The translations under genes and the position numbers were made by a program. A model generated the notes under the pieces. The model did not search any database. It was given only the letters and a program-made list of their open reading frames with translations, and had not been told where the DNA came from. This document shows positions 24,902 to 33,060 of a stretch of DNA of 35,827 nt, one piece after another (positions within the stretch are counted from its first letter, which is position 1; every line of letters starts with the position of its first letter). Source of the stretch: Paramuribaculum intestinale (GTDB taxonomy: Bacteria; Bacteroidota; Bacteroidia; Bacteroidales; Muribaculaceae); the NCBI RefSeq assembly GCF_003024925.1, contig NZ_PUED01000006.1, forward strand, positions 1 to 35,827, in the 5' to 3' direction.

Positions 24902-26272
24902 ATGAAGTTGCGTAACGTTTTTCTTGCTGCGTCGTTTGCTGCGTCGTTGACAGTTTTTGCCGGAAATCCGAAATATGTGTTCTATATGATCGGCGACGGT
25001 ATGGGCATGGGGGCTGTTTCGGCAGCCCAGGGTTTCCTTAATGCTGTGGATGGCGATGGGGCTATGCTGCAGATGCTGCAGATGCCTGTGGCTTCGATGT
25101 CGCAGACCTATTCGGCGTCGTCGCCGGTCACCGATTCGGCGGCTGCCGGTACGGCGTTGGCTTGTGGGCACAAGACGCGCAACGGAATGCTCGGTATGGA
25201 TGCCGATACTGTAGCGGTGCAGTCGATAGCCGCACGGTTTCACGACAACGGGTTCGGTGTCGGACTGGTGACTACGGTTGCGCCCGACGATGCGACGCCG
25301 GGGGCGTTCTATGCCCATGTGCCACGTCGCAGCATGTACTATGAGATAGGCTGCGATGCGGCGCGCTCTGGCTATGAGTTTATCGGGGGAGCCAATCTGC
25401 GCGGCGCTAAAAACACTGATCTGATGGCACGGTTGGCCGATGCAGGGGTCGATGTGGTTCGTGGCCGTGAGGCGGCCGCAAAGTCGACGTCGCGCAGAGT
25501 GATGATGCTCAACACCGATTCAGTGAAGAAAAACAATGTCGGTTATACTATCGATTCTATCGCCGGAGTGCTGACGCTGGCGGATCTCACCGAGAGTTGT
25601 CTGAAGCATCTCATGCGGGTAAGTCCCGACGGTTTCTTCATGATGGTGGAGGGTGGCACTATCGACCATGCGGCTCACTCCAATGATGCGGCTACGGTGG
25701 TGATGCAGACTCTGGATTTCGACCGGTCGATAGGATTGGTGAGGCAGTTCGCGGCCAGCCATCCGGGTGAGGCGCTGATAGTCGTCACCGCCGATCATGA
25801 AACCGGTGGAATGGGTATGGCCTCGCTGCGTCATCACTATAATCAGAGGCTTGATCTTCTGGCTCATCAGCGTATGTCGAAGGATGCGTTCGCCGAATGG
25901 ACATCTTCGGTCATCAAGTCGGGCAACGCTCCGGCATGGGAGGATATGAAGGGTGAGCTTGCCCGCCGTGTGGGATTGTTCGGCGCGGTGGCTGTGGATG
26001 AAGCCGACGAGGAAGCTCTGAAGGCTCTGTATGAGACCACGCTGTCTCACATGGGTGGCGATAAGAAGTCGACCCTCTACAGCAGCTTCGACCGTTTTAC
26101 TGATAAGGTGTATGATCTGATGAGCGCTCTGACCGGCGTGGGATGGACTACCGGCGACCACTCGGGGGCTGTTGTTCCGGTGTTTGCCGAGGGCGAGGGA
26201 CTGCAGTTGTTCGCGCCGGCGCAGGACAATGTCGACATTCCGGTTAAAATCATGAAAGCCGTAGGGCTCTGA
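24902..26272 (+). CDS. Alkaline phosphatase, secreted
   Basis: The 456-residue protein starts with a signal peptide (MKLRNVFLAASFAASLTVFA). It belongs to the PhoA-type alkaline phosphatase family, periplasmic metalloenzymes that release phosphate from monoesters. Metal ligand D32 lies in YMIGDGMGMG. The nucleophile is S79 in SPVTDSAAAGTAL. Further ligands lie in VEGGTIDHAAHSND and VVTADHETGGM. No recognisable extra domain is present. Only five bases separate it from the next gene, so joint transcription is nearly certain. No PhoB-type box was identified. Confidence 0.95.
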   Translation: MKLRNVFLAASFAASLTVFAGNPKYVFYMIGDGMGMGAVSAAQGFLNAVDGDGAMLQMLQMPVASMSQTYSASSPVTDSAAAGTALACGHKTRNGMLGMDADTVAVQSIAARFHDNGFGVGLVTTVAPDDATPGAFYAHVPRRSMYYEIGCDAARSGYEFIGGANLRGAKNTDLMARLADAGVDVVRGREAAAKSTSRRVMMLNTDSVKKNNVGYTIDSIAGVLTLADLTESCLKHLMRVSPDGFFMMVEGGTIDHAAHSNDAATVVMQTLDFDRSIGLVRQFAASHPGEALIVVTADHETGGMGMASLRHHYNQRLDLLAHQRMSKDAFAEWTSSVIKSGNAPAWEDMKGELARRVGLFGAVAVDEADEEALKALYETTLSHMGGDKKSTLYSSFDRFTDKVYDLMSALTGVGWTTGDHSGAVVPVFAEGEGLQLFAPAQDNVDIPVKIMKAVGL

Positions 26273-26277
26273 GGCCT

Positions 26278-28374
26278 ATGATCGGCTTGCGTCATCTTTT
26301 GCCGCTTGCGGCTGCCATGGCGGTCGGTGCCTGCACCGATCGCCATGAGCATATCAGTGCGGTCTATGAGAGCGATGGTTGTCTGGTGAGCCTGACCGGA
26401 ATCACTAAGGCCGACGGTAGTGTCTGGATGCCCGATGATTCACTGGCCGCAGCCTCGCCTCTTGCTTCGCCTTCGCCGTTGATCGATGCTGTTTTTGCCG
26501 ATGGTATCAGCCGGTTCGGCATGATGCTTGCCAGTGATTCGTCCTGCGGGGGATTGGAGGCTGACATGGCTGTGGCTGTCGGAGGAAGTTTGCTCGATCC
26601 TGATGGTGCTGTGGCGATGTTGCGTCGGCAGGCCTGTCAGACTGATTTTGGCGGGTGGCCTATCTCTGAGGGAGCTTTGCTCTGGATACCGGCGGCATGG
26701 AGCGCGTTCTGTGCCACATCCGATACGGTTTGGCTACGCGAGGCTTACGGTGTCGCGCAGGATATTATCGCGCGTTCGCTTGAGGTCGGATGGGATTCGT
26801 CGCTCGGACTGCTTCGCGGCAGTATGCCGGCATGGAGCGGGGAGCAGCAGCTGCCGTATCCGCGCTGGGCTGATGCGGTGCGGCGTTTCGAGTCGGTGTC
26901 GCTGACCGCCAATGTGGCTCTTGCAGAGGCAATTGCCGCGTTGGAGCGTATGAGGGCTGTGGCGGATGCCGGCGGAGAGTGTCCGGCAGTAGGTGCCAGT
27001 TATGTGAGGAGGCGTGTCAATTCGCTTCTGTGGGATCCGTCGCGTGGACGTTACAGTGCTTATCTCTATGGTGGCAGGTTGATGGATATGCAGGCGCCTG
27101 TGACTGACAATATCGGTCAGGCGATGGCAATGATATGGGGTGTGGCGTCAGAGCCGATGGTGTCGTCGGTGTTGTCGCGGACAGGTTACATTCGGGGTAT
27201 GGTGCCCGATTTATATCCGCTCATGGCGGGCATGAAGGTGGAGGCGGCTTTAACCGGTGCTCCGATGATGCAGACTCTCTGGGCCATGGCTGCGGTCATG
27301 GATTCGCGCGAGGAATCTCTGCTGGCAGCCATCGCTTCGCTGTGCCGGCTTCATGCGTCAGAGCCCGAGAGCGGCGCTTCATCATGGCTCGCCCTGCTGG
27401 TGATGCGTGTTGTTTTTGGGATCGGTTTGCAGCCGGCGACAATTGGTTTTCATCCGTCGGTGCCGCAGTGTCTTGGGGGTGGTCTCTCACTGAATGGGTT
27501 GCGCTATGGTGATGCGGTGGTCGATGTGGCGATAAAGGGCTTTGGCAATCGTGTCGCACGTTTTGAGATTGACGGGGTGCCCTCTGTGACTTACAATATC
27601 GCTGACTCTCTAAGCGGGTATCACAAGGTCGAGATACTAATGGCCAATAATACGATGACCGAGGTAGGCGTCAAGGATGTCGGGCTGCAATGGTGCCCGC
27701 CGACGCCGGAGGTGGTATGGCGGTCGATGTCGTCGGGACGTATAGCCGATTATTCCGTTTCGCTTGATTATTATATGGTTGTCAACGGACTTCGGGATGT
27801 CAGACTGACATCGCCTGAGGTGTCAGTATCCGGACTGGTTTCGACGTCGGTGGCGGCAGTGGTAGGTGTGGCTGACGACGGATTGTCGGGCTTCTGTTCT
27901 ATGCCGAGATTCTGTGTGCCGCGTGGGGCTGTGAGCCGGTATGAGGTCGAGGAGTGCAATCGTTCTGGCACGGATCTCGTGCGCGACCGGCGCACATCAC
28001 GCCGCTATGTGGAGTCGGGTCGTGGGGGATTGGCCGATATTAAGGTTACGGCGACAGAGTCCGACGAGGTGGATTGCCTTATAGATATTTGTTATGCCAA
28101 CGGTAACGGATCGGCAGGATTGCCGTCGGCCACGGCGTTGCGCCGAGTGACGGTCAACGGTGAGGATGTCGGCATGGTAGTGATGCCGCCGCGTGGCGGG
28201 GGCTGGTGGTTATCCACCGGATACTCGTCGAGCGTAAGGGCTCGGCTACGTAAGGGATCGAACGATATAGTTCTGTCGGTTGTTGACAATCTCGGAGGGT
28301 CGTCGGCGGCAGATCTGGTGCTTGTCGACAATGTAAGGGTTATAAGGCTGACAGATGAATTATTACAGCAATGA
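26278..28374 (+). CDS. Large lipoprotein, possibly a six-hairpin glycosidase-like protein
   Basis: I do not recognise a firm family. The 698-residue protein has a lipoprotein signal with cysteine C19 (VGAC). Residues about 90-380 look like an alpha/alpha toroid as in six-hairpin glycosidases: helices with Trp/Tyr-rich turns (GSMPAWSGEQQLPYPRWAD, and NSLLWDPSRGRYSAYLYGG, which resembles the LWD..RG.Y motif of glycosidases). The remainder (about 420-698) is beta-rich with AAFD-like motifs (VAIKGFGNRVARFEIDG), compatible with beta-sandwich domains. I could not identify catalytic acids with certainty. It is tightly linked to the alkaline phosphatase (gap 5 bases) and overlaps the next gene by four. 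A carbohydrate role is inference. Confidence 0.6.
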   Translation: MIGLRHLLPLAAAMAVGACTDRHEHISAVYESDGCLVSLTGITKADGSVWMPDDSLAAASPLASPSPLIDAVFADGISRFGMMLASDSSCGGLEADMAVAVGGSLLDPDGAVAMLRRQACQTDFGGWPISEGALLWIPAAWSAFCATSDTVWLREAYGVAQDIIARSLEVGWDSSLGLLRGSMPAWSGEQQLPYPRWADAVRRFESVSLTANVALAEAIAALERMRAVADAGGECPAVGASYVRRRVNSLLWDPSRGRYSAYLYGGRLMDMQAPVTDNIGQAMAMIWGVASEPMVSSVLSRTGYIRGMVPDLYPLMAGMKVEAALTGAPMMQTLWAMAAVMDSREESLLAAIASLCRLHASEPESGASSWLALLVMRVVFGIGLQPATIGFHPSVPQCLGGGLSLNGLRYGDAVVDVAIKGFGNRVARFEIDGVPSVTYNIADSLSGYHKVEILMANNTMTEVGVKDVGLQWCPPTPEVVWRSMSSGRIADYSVSLDYYMVVNGLRDVRLTSPEVSVSGLVSTSVAAVVGVADDGLSGFCSMPRFCVPRGAVSRYEVEECNRSGTDLVRDRRTSRRYVESGRGGLADIKVTATESDEVDCLIDICYANGNGSAGLPSATALRRVTVNGEDVGMVVMPPRGGGWWLSTGYSSSVRARLRKGSNDIVLSVVDNLGGSSAADLVLVDNVRVIRLTDELLQQ

Positions 28375-28883
28375 AACGGATCGGAATACTGAGCGATACT
28401 CATTCTAAATGGGATCCGCGCTATGCCGCGCATTTCGACGGATGCGACGAAGTGTGGCATGCGGGTGATATTGGCGATATCGGTCTGCTGCAGCGGCTGC
28501 GTGAGTGTGCGCCTGTGGTGAGAGCCGTCAGTGGCAATATCGATTCAGGCGAAGTGCGTCGGGAGTGCCCCGAACTCCTCGAATTTGAAGTGGAGGGAGT
28601 GAAGGTGTTGCTGACTCATATCGGCGGATACCCGGGTCGATATCGTCCTGGTATGAAAAAGTTGCTCGCGGCCGACGGTATCCGGCTTATGGTCTGCGGC
28701 CATTCCCATATCCTTAAGGTCATGCCCGATCCGGAGCTGGGACTGCTTCATGTCAATCCGGGAGCGGCAGGCGAGCAGGGCTGGCAGAGAGAACGCACGC
28801 TTGTGAGGCTGATTCTCGATGCCGGCGACATACGTGATCTTGATGTGATCACTCTTGGCCGTCACTATGGTGGAGACAATTGA
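28371..28883 (+). CDS. YfcE/MJ0936-type metallophosphoesterase
   Basis: The 170-residue enzyme shows the calcineurin-like metal motifs in order: SDTHSKW (residues 7-13), GDIGD near 34, GNID near 59, THIGGYPG near 82, and GHSH near 105. These match the short YfcE-type phosphodiesterases, cytoplasmic proteins that cleave small phosphodiester substrates in vitro; the natural substrate is unknown. There is no signal peptide. The start ATG overlaps the stop of the preceding lipoprotein by four bases. A four-gene link with phosphatase, lipoprotein and SPOR protein is apparent. Confidence 0.9.
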   Translation: MKRIGILSDTHSKWDPRYAAHFDGCDEVWHAGDIGDIGLLQRLRECAPVVRAVSGNIDSGEVRRECPELLEFEVEGVKVLLTHIGGYPGRYRPGMKKLLAADGIRLMVCGHSHILKVMPDPELGLLHVNPGAAGEQGWQRERTLVRLILDAGDIRDLDVITLGRHYGGDN

Positions 28884-28910
28884 TAATCGATTAAATTTGA
28901 ACGCATACTT

Positions 28911-29405
28911 ATGAAGAAACTGATGATCTTATTATCGGCCTGCGCTCTGCTCGCAGGCTGTAAGACAAATGAAGCCAATTATCGCCAGGCCTACGAGGTG
29001 GCGAAGCAGAGATACGAGAATGCCGATACGGTGAGCACGTCATCCCACCGGCTTGAGCGCTATGCGCAGCCTCATCCTAAAGTGATCGACGGCGACACTC
29101 TGCAGTTGCTCATGCAGCCTGTCAGCGCTGTGGCCGGAGAGGGACTGACATCCTCGCAGATCCGTAATTACAATGTCGTTGTCGGTCAGTTCAGGCAGAT
29201 ATTCAATGCCCGCCAGATGCGTCAGCGTCTTATCGCGTCAGGATATGCCTCTACTGCAGTGCTGGCTTCGCCGCAGCCTTTGTACTATGTCGTGACAATG
29301 TCTACCGATACAGCATCGCAGGCAGCCGCTGAAATACGCAGACTGCAGTCCGACGCATCGGTGAAGCTGCGTGCTCCGCTGCCATTCGTCATCTCGCCGC
29401 GCTGA
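28911..29405 (+). CDS. SPOR-domain lipoprotein
   Basis: The 164-residue protein has a lipoprotein signal (lipobox LLAGC). A short helical linker with YEVAKQRYENAD follows. The C-terminal 75 residues form a SPOR-like fold: NVVVGQFRQIFNARQMRQRLIASGY matches the opening strand-helix of that domain, and YYVVTMSTDTASQAAAEIRRLQ the second half. SPOR domains bind denuded peptidoglycan at division sites. It is the last gene before the terminator at 29426-29461, 27 bases after the phosphoesterase. Confidence 0.85.
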   Translation: MKKLMILLSACALLAGCKTNEANYRQAYEVAKQRYENADTVSTSSHRLERYAQPHPKVIDGDTLQLLMQPVSAVAGEGLTSSQIRNYNVVVGQFRQIFNARQMRQRLIASGYASTAVLASPQPLYYVVTMSTDTASQAAAEIRRLQSDASVKLRAPLPFVISPR

Positions 29406-29425
29406 CAGATTTTTTAGAACAAAGC

Positions 29426-29461
29426 AAAAAGCCTTGCGTCCATCGTTTCGCAAGGCTTTTT
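29426..29461. terminator. Bidirectional terminator between SPOR gene and flavin reductase gene
   Basis: The arms aaaaagccttgcg (29426-29438) and cgcaaggcttttt (29449-29461) pair perfectly. An A run on the left and a T run on the right let it terminate transcription from both sides. It sits 20 bases after the SPOR gene stop and 59 bases past the stop of the minus-strand operon. Confidence 0.9.
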
Positions 29462-29520
29462 GATTAAAGAGTGTGTTTTTACTATCCATTGACGGAAGAT
29501 TCATAGTCACAGTGTGTGGA

Positions 29521-30162
29521 TTAGACCTCTTTGAAGTGTGAGCGGTCTACGCCGCAGATCGGACAGGTAAAGTCGGCAGGCAGTTCGCCGTCGCACTCTA
29601 CAGTATATCCGCATACGTCGCATTTATAGACACGTTTTGCCGCCGGTTGCGTTTCGGATGCCGGCTCTTCGCGATAGGTCGGTGCGTTTTTCGGAGCACT
29701 GCCCTTGATCACTTCATGATAGTAGGAGTATGTCATCGGACGTCCCTCACCTTCATAGGTGGCCTTCAGGCGTCCTATGACAATTATGTGCGTCCCGCAG
29801 TCGACAAAGTCGAACGCGTCAAGAATGAGCCGCCCGCAGAATTTGCCATTTACGGCCGGCGCGCCGTCAAGATCCTTATATCCGTAGCCGGAATATTTGT
29901 CGTTGTCGCGGCTCGAGCAAAAACCGAATTTGCCGATGATCGACGGATCTGTATCTTCGGCCAGGATTGAAAGGCTGAAGCGTGGGTTGCGCCGTATGGC
30001 ATCAAGGGTGAAGTTGTTTTTGTTGAGCGATATCGCCAGAACCGGATTTTCGCTTGTCACCTGAAAACAGGTGTTGATGATACACCCTACGGGCCTGTCG
30101 TCGGAGTAGCATCCGACCACATACAGCCCGTAGGTGATCTTTTGAAGAGGAGTAAGGTTCAT
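29521..30162 (-). CDS. Flavin reductase-rubredoxin fusion (high-molecular-weight rubredoxin type)
   Basis: The 213-residue protein joins two parts. Residues 1 to about 155 form an FMN-binding split barrel of the flavin reductase family (YGLYVVGCYSDDRPVGCIIN, and FGFCSSRDNDKYSGYGYKD). Residues about 177-213 form a rubredoxin with iron ligands C181, C184, C200 and C203 (YKCDVCGYTV ... CPICGVDRSHF). This layout matches the high-molecular-weight rubredoxin (Hrb) of anaerobes, an NAD(P)H-linked carrier feeding electrons to flavodiiron proteins or rubrerythrin. The linker (about 156-176) is Pro/Ala/Glu rich. It is the last gene of the operon with perR and rubrerythrin, 14 bases after the latter, which fits an electron donor to the peroxidase. 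Confidence 0.92.
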   Translation of the reverse strand: MNLTPLQKITYGLYVVGCYSDDRPVGCIINTCFQVTSENPVLAISLNKNNFTLDAIRRNPRFSLSILAEDTDPSIIGKFGFCSSRDNDKYSGYGYKDLDGAPAVNGKFCGRLILDAFDFVDCGTHIIVIGRLKATYEGEGRPMTYSYYHEVIKGSAPKNAPTYREEPASETQPAAKRVYKCDVCGYTVECDGELPADFTCPICGVDRSHFKEV

Positions 30163-30176
30163 GATTTGTGTGTCGT

Positions 30177-30719
30177 TTAATAGTTCTGTGCCTCAAGCTC
30201 GAAGAAGCAGCGCGAGTGCAGGCACACAGGACATACCTCGGGAGCTTTTTTGCCTACTACGATATGTCCGCAGTTGCGGCATATCCACACCATGTCACCG
30301 TCGCGGGAGAATACCAGTCCCTCCTCAATGTTTTTGAGCAGGCGACGGTAACGTTCCTCGTGATGTTTCTCTATCTCGGCTACGGCACGGAAGCGGAAGG
30401 CTATTTCGGGAAATCCCTCGGCCTCGGCCTCTTCGGCCATGCGCGAATACATGTCGGTCCATTCGTAGTTCTCTCCTTCGGCAGCTTCGCGGAGGTTGTC
30501 CATGGTGTCGGAAATTTCGCCTCCGTGGAGCAGTTTGTACCAGAGCTTGGCGTGCTCCTTTTCGTTGTGGGCTGTTTCTTCAAATATGGCGGCGATCTGT
30601 TCGTAGCCGTCTTTACGTGCCTTTGATGCGAAATAGGTGTACTTGTTTCGAGCCATAGATTCGCCGGCAAATGCCTGCTGGAGATTCTGTTCGGTTTTGG
30701 TGCCTTTTAAGTCTTTCAT
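30177..30719 (-). CDS. rbr: Rubrerythrin
   Basis: The 180-residue non-haem peroxidase reduces hydrogen peroxide in anaerobes. The four-helix diiron domain (residues 1-135) shows ligand E20 in [12 protein letters not shown]53 and H56 in NEKEHAK, and helix 4 with [12 protein letters not shown]. The C-terminal rubredoxin domain has C147, C150, C163 and C166 (ICRNCG ... CPVC). Order and length are standard. It is flanked by perR (9 bases upstream) and the flavin reductase-rubredoxin gene (14 bases downstream), so regulation by PerR is probable. Confidence 0.97.
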   Translation of the reverse strand: MKDLKGTKTEQNLQQAFAGESMARNKYTYFASKARKDGYEQIAAIFEETAHNEKEHAKLWYKLLHGGEISDTMDNLREAAEGENYEWTDMYSRMAEEAEAEGFPEIAFRFRAVAEIEKHHEERYRRLLKNIEEGLVFSRDGDMVWICRNCGHIVVGKKAPEVCPVCLHSRCFFELEAQNY

Positions 30720-30728
30720 AATCGTGTG

Positions 30729-31163
30729 TTATTTTGTTGTTGTTGAGATATTTTGGTTACATTCAGGACAGATGCCCTTAAAAAAAACGTTTACATTGTT
30801 GCATACATATTCGTCGGGAAGCCGAAGTGACGACATGTCGAGCGTGATGTCGAATATGCGGCGGCACTCCTTGCACATGAAGTGGCCATGGGGCTGACGG
30901 TCGGCGGCGTCATAGCGTGTGGAGTCCGACGATATGTCTATGTTGTTGACAAGGCCTTTTTCCGACAACAGTTTCAGGCTGCTGAACACTGTGGTGCGCG
31001 ACAGTGTCGGATGCTCTTTGACCAGTTCGGAATACACTTCGTCGGCTGTCGGATGGCAGTAGCACGAATTGATGTATTCTAAAATGGCAAGCCGCTGCAT
31101 CGACGGACGTATGTCCGCTTCGCTCAGTCTATAGTGGAGTCTGTTACGGTCTGTTTTAATCAT
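30729..31163 (-). CDS. perR: Fur-family peroxide regulator, PerR type
   Basis: The 144-residue protein has a winged helix (residues about 15-80) with RPSMQRLAILEYI and HPTLSRTTVFSSLKLL. The dimerisation domain contains structural zinc cysteines C97, C100, C132 and C135. The regulatory metal ligands H37, D85, H92, H94 and D105 correspond to those of Bacillus PerR (H37, D85, H91, H93, D104). Aspartate at 105 rather than glutamate favours PerR over Fur. It senses peroxide by metal-catalysed histidine oxidation and represses defence genes. It leads the operon and probably controls itself through the box at 31181-31195. Confidence 0.92.
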   Translation of the reverse strand: MIKTDRNRLHYRLSEADIRPSMQRLAILEYINSCYCHPTADEVYSELVKEHPTLSRTTVFSSLKLLSEKGLVNNIDISSDSTRYDAADRQPHGHFMCKECRRIFDITLDMSSLRLPDEYVCNNVNVFFKGICPECNQNISTTTK

Positions 31164-31180
31164 TGAATCCTAATGGCATA

Positions 31181-31195
31181 TTGTACTGAATACAA
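31181..31195 (-). promoter_or_regulatory. PerR-box-like operator
   Basis: The sequence TTGTACTGAATACAA has inverted half-sites TTGTA and TACAA. It matches 11 of the 14 defined positions of the PerR box TTATAATnATTATAA that I recall from Bacillus. It overlaps the -7 element at 31193-31200, a position suited for repression of the perR-rbr operon. Confidence 0.6.
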
Positions 31196-31224
31196 AGTTA
31201 TATCAAATACATCACCTGTGCAAG
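31193..31224 (-). promoter_or_regulatory. Promoter of the perR-rbr operon
   Basis: On the minus strand the -7 box TAACTTTG (31193-31200) is exact and CTTG (31221-31224) is one mismatch from TTTG, with a 20-base spacer. It lies 29 bases before the perR start. Confidence 0.65.
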
Positions 31225-31284
31225 TGTTCACAGAAGGTTTTGTTGATTATTAACATCTGCTGAAATTTGTTGACAGATACGGAG

Positions 31285-31321
31285 CGCGCTCCACGGATAA
31301 AACAAATATCCATGGAGCGCG
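31285..31321. terminator. Strong hairpin between perR and the DUF1846 gene, possible terminator
   Basis: Arms of 14 bases (31285-31298 and 31308-31321), beginning cgcgctcc and ending ggagcgcg, pair with one C/T exception around a nine-base loop. It lies 98 bases past the stop of the minus-strand DUF1846 gene. No proper T run follows on either strand, so its role as a terminator is uncertain. Confidence 0.5.
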
Positions 31322-31418
31322 GTTCAGTAATATCGGGATGTCGCTCGGCCGGTTTTTATGAATTGATATTCACGTATCCGTTTATACGACAGCTGCAGTA
31401 TTTCCTGCCTCGGTCAGA

Positions 31419-32894
31419 TCATATTGACGAGGGTCTTTTTTTTGCGGGATCGCAAGTCAACCCCACCTTCAGTTTCTTGAATATCTTATGGTCTACTTCG
31501 CCAAGCATCACAGTGCAGTGGGCTTCACATCCGTTGAGCTCTGGCAGTTTCTCAAGTGCGCGACGGCAGTTCTCGTCGTGTGTGCTCAATACCGAAAGAG
31601 CCACCAGCACCTCATCGGTGTGCAGTCTCGGGTTATGTCCCTGCAGATACGTTGTCTTGGTGTGCTGTATAGGCTCGATCATATCCTGTGGTATCAGCTT
31701 CACCGAATGGTCTATGCCGGCAAGATGCTTGATGGCGTTGAGTATCACGGCGGCACTCGGACCGAGAAGCGCGCTTGATCCGCCGGTGATTATGGTGCCG
31801 TCCTGCAGTTCTATAGCCGAGCAGGCCACGCCGGTCTGTTCGGCGCGTTCTCTGGCAGCGGCTATGGTGCGGCGGAACTTGGTGTCGATATTGGCCTGTT
31901 TGAAAAGCAGTGCTATCTTGTCCACCTCAGAGTCGCAGCAGTCACCTTGTGCCAGACGGTTGAGGGCGGTGAAGTAGCGTCTGACTATCTCGTTTTTGGA
32001 AGCCTGGCAGCATATCTCGTCGTCATTGATGCAGAAGCCTACCATATTTACTCCCATGTCGGTGGGTGACTTGTATGGGTTGTGGCCGTAGATCCCTTCG
32101 AATATGGAGTCGAGCACCGGGAAGATCTCTATGTCGCGGTTGTAGTTGATTGCGGTCTTGCCGTACGCCTCGAGATGAAACGGGTCTATCATGTTCACAT
32201 CGTTGAGGTCGGCTGTGGCAGCCTCATAGGCTATGTTGACCGGATGTTTCAGTGGCAGACTCCACACTGGGAACGTTTCAAACTTGGCATAGCCGGCCTC
32301 TATGCCGCGCTTGTGTTCGTTGTACAGCTGGCTGAGACATACGGCCATCTTGCCGCTGCCGGGGCCGGGAGCCGTTACTATAACAAGCGGTCGTGTGGTC
32401 TTGACATAATCGTTTTTGCCAAAGCCCTCTTCGGAGGCTATCAGATCCACGTTGGTCGGATAGCCGTCGATCGTGTAGTGGTAGTAGGTGGTGATGCCGA
32501 GACGTTCAAGGCGCTGACGGAAGGCGTCGGCGCTTTTCTGCCCGTTGTAGTGGGTGATGACCACCGAACTTACCATAAATCCGCGTTTCTGGAATTCGTC
32601 GCGAAGTCTCAGCACATCCATGTCGTATGTTATGCCAAGATCCGTGCGTACCTTGTTTTTCTCAATGTCAATGGCGCTGATCACGATCACTATTTCCGCG
32701 TGATCGTTGAGTTGGCTGAGCATCCGGAGTTTGCTGTCGGGCTGGAATCCTGGCAATACGCGGCTCGCGTGATAGTCGTCAAACAGTTTGCCTCCCAGTT
32801 CCAGATATAGTTTGTTGCCAAACTGAGCGATGCGTTCCTTTATGTGCTCGCTCTGTATCTTGAGATACTTGTCGTTGTCAAATCCGTATTTCAT
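31419..32894 (-). CDS. DUF1846 family protein
   Basis: The protein of about 491 residues matches the DUF1846 family (COG4868), whose structures show a large multidomain fold but whose function is not established. Family text includes MKYGFDNDKYLKIQSEHIKE at the start, LPGFQPDSKLRML and VNMVGFCINDDEICCQASK. A Walker-A-like segment APGPGSGKMA (residues 175-184) lies in the middle but has Met where Ser/Thr is usual, so nucleotide binding is uncertain. The frame can be read from a TTG at 32906, but that codon lies in the -7 promoter box, so I use the ATG at 32894. Length is normal for the family. Confidence 0.9.
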   Translation of the reverse strand: MKYGFDNDKYLKIQSEHIKERIAQFGNKLYLELGGKLFDDYHASRVLPGFQPDSKLRMLSQLNDHAEIVIVISAIDIEKNKVRTDLGITYDMDVLRLRDEFQKRGFMVSSVVITHYNGQKSADAFRQRLERLGITTYYHYTIDGYPTNVDLIASEEGFGKNDYVKTTRPLVIVTAPGPGSGKMAVCLSQLYNEHKRGIEAGYAKFETFPVWSLPLKHPVNIAYEAATADLNDVNMIDPFHLEAYGKTAINYNRDIEIFPVLDSIFEGIYGHNPYKSPTDMGVNMVGFCINDDEICCQASKNEIVRRYFTALNRLAQGDCCDSEVDKIALLFKQANIDTKFRRTIAAARERAEQTGVACSAIELQDGTIITGGSSALLGPSAAVILNAIKHLAGIDHSVKLIPQDMIEPIQHTKTTYLQGHNPRLHTDEVLVALSVLSTHDENCRRALEKLPELNGCEAHCTVMLGEVDHKIFKKLKVGLTCDPAKKRPSSI

Positions 32895-32903
32895 AACGGG
32901 ATG

Positions 32904-32911
32904 CAAAGTTA
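32904..32911 (-). promoter_or_regulatory. -7 element of the DUF1846 gene
   Basis: The minus strand reads TAACTTTG, an exact consensus, only nine bases before the ATG at 32894. The mRNA would have almost no leader. No TTTG is seen at the usual -33 distance. Confidence 0.55.
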
Positions 32912-32979
32912 CGAATTTTTTGCTGTAATAGTTCGTCTGATACCGCCGTATTTCACAAATGTTTTTATAAAAGCTGCGA

Positions 32980-33020
32980 TAAAAAACCTGCGCCGTAATG
33001 CATGATTCATTACGGCGCAG
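32980..33020 (-). terminator. Terminator of the TlpA-type gene
   Basis: Arms ctgcgccgtaatg (32988-33000) and cattacggcgcag (33008-33020) pair perfectly over 13 bases. On the minus strand a run of six T follows (32981-32986). It lies 40 bases past the stop of the thioredoxin lipoprotein gene. Confidence 0.93.
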
Positions 33021-33060
33021 TCTTTGAATGCTTTTTCAGTCGGGAATATACTCCGGGCGA

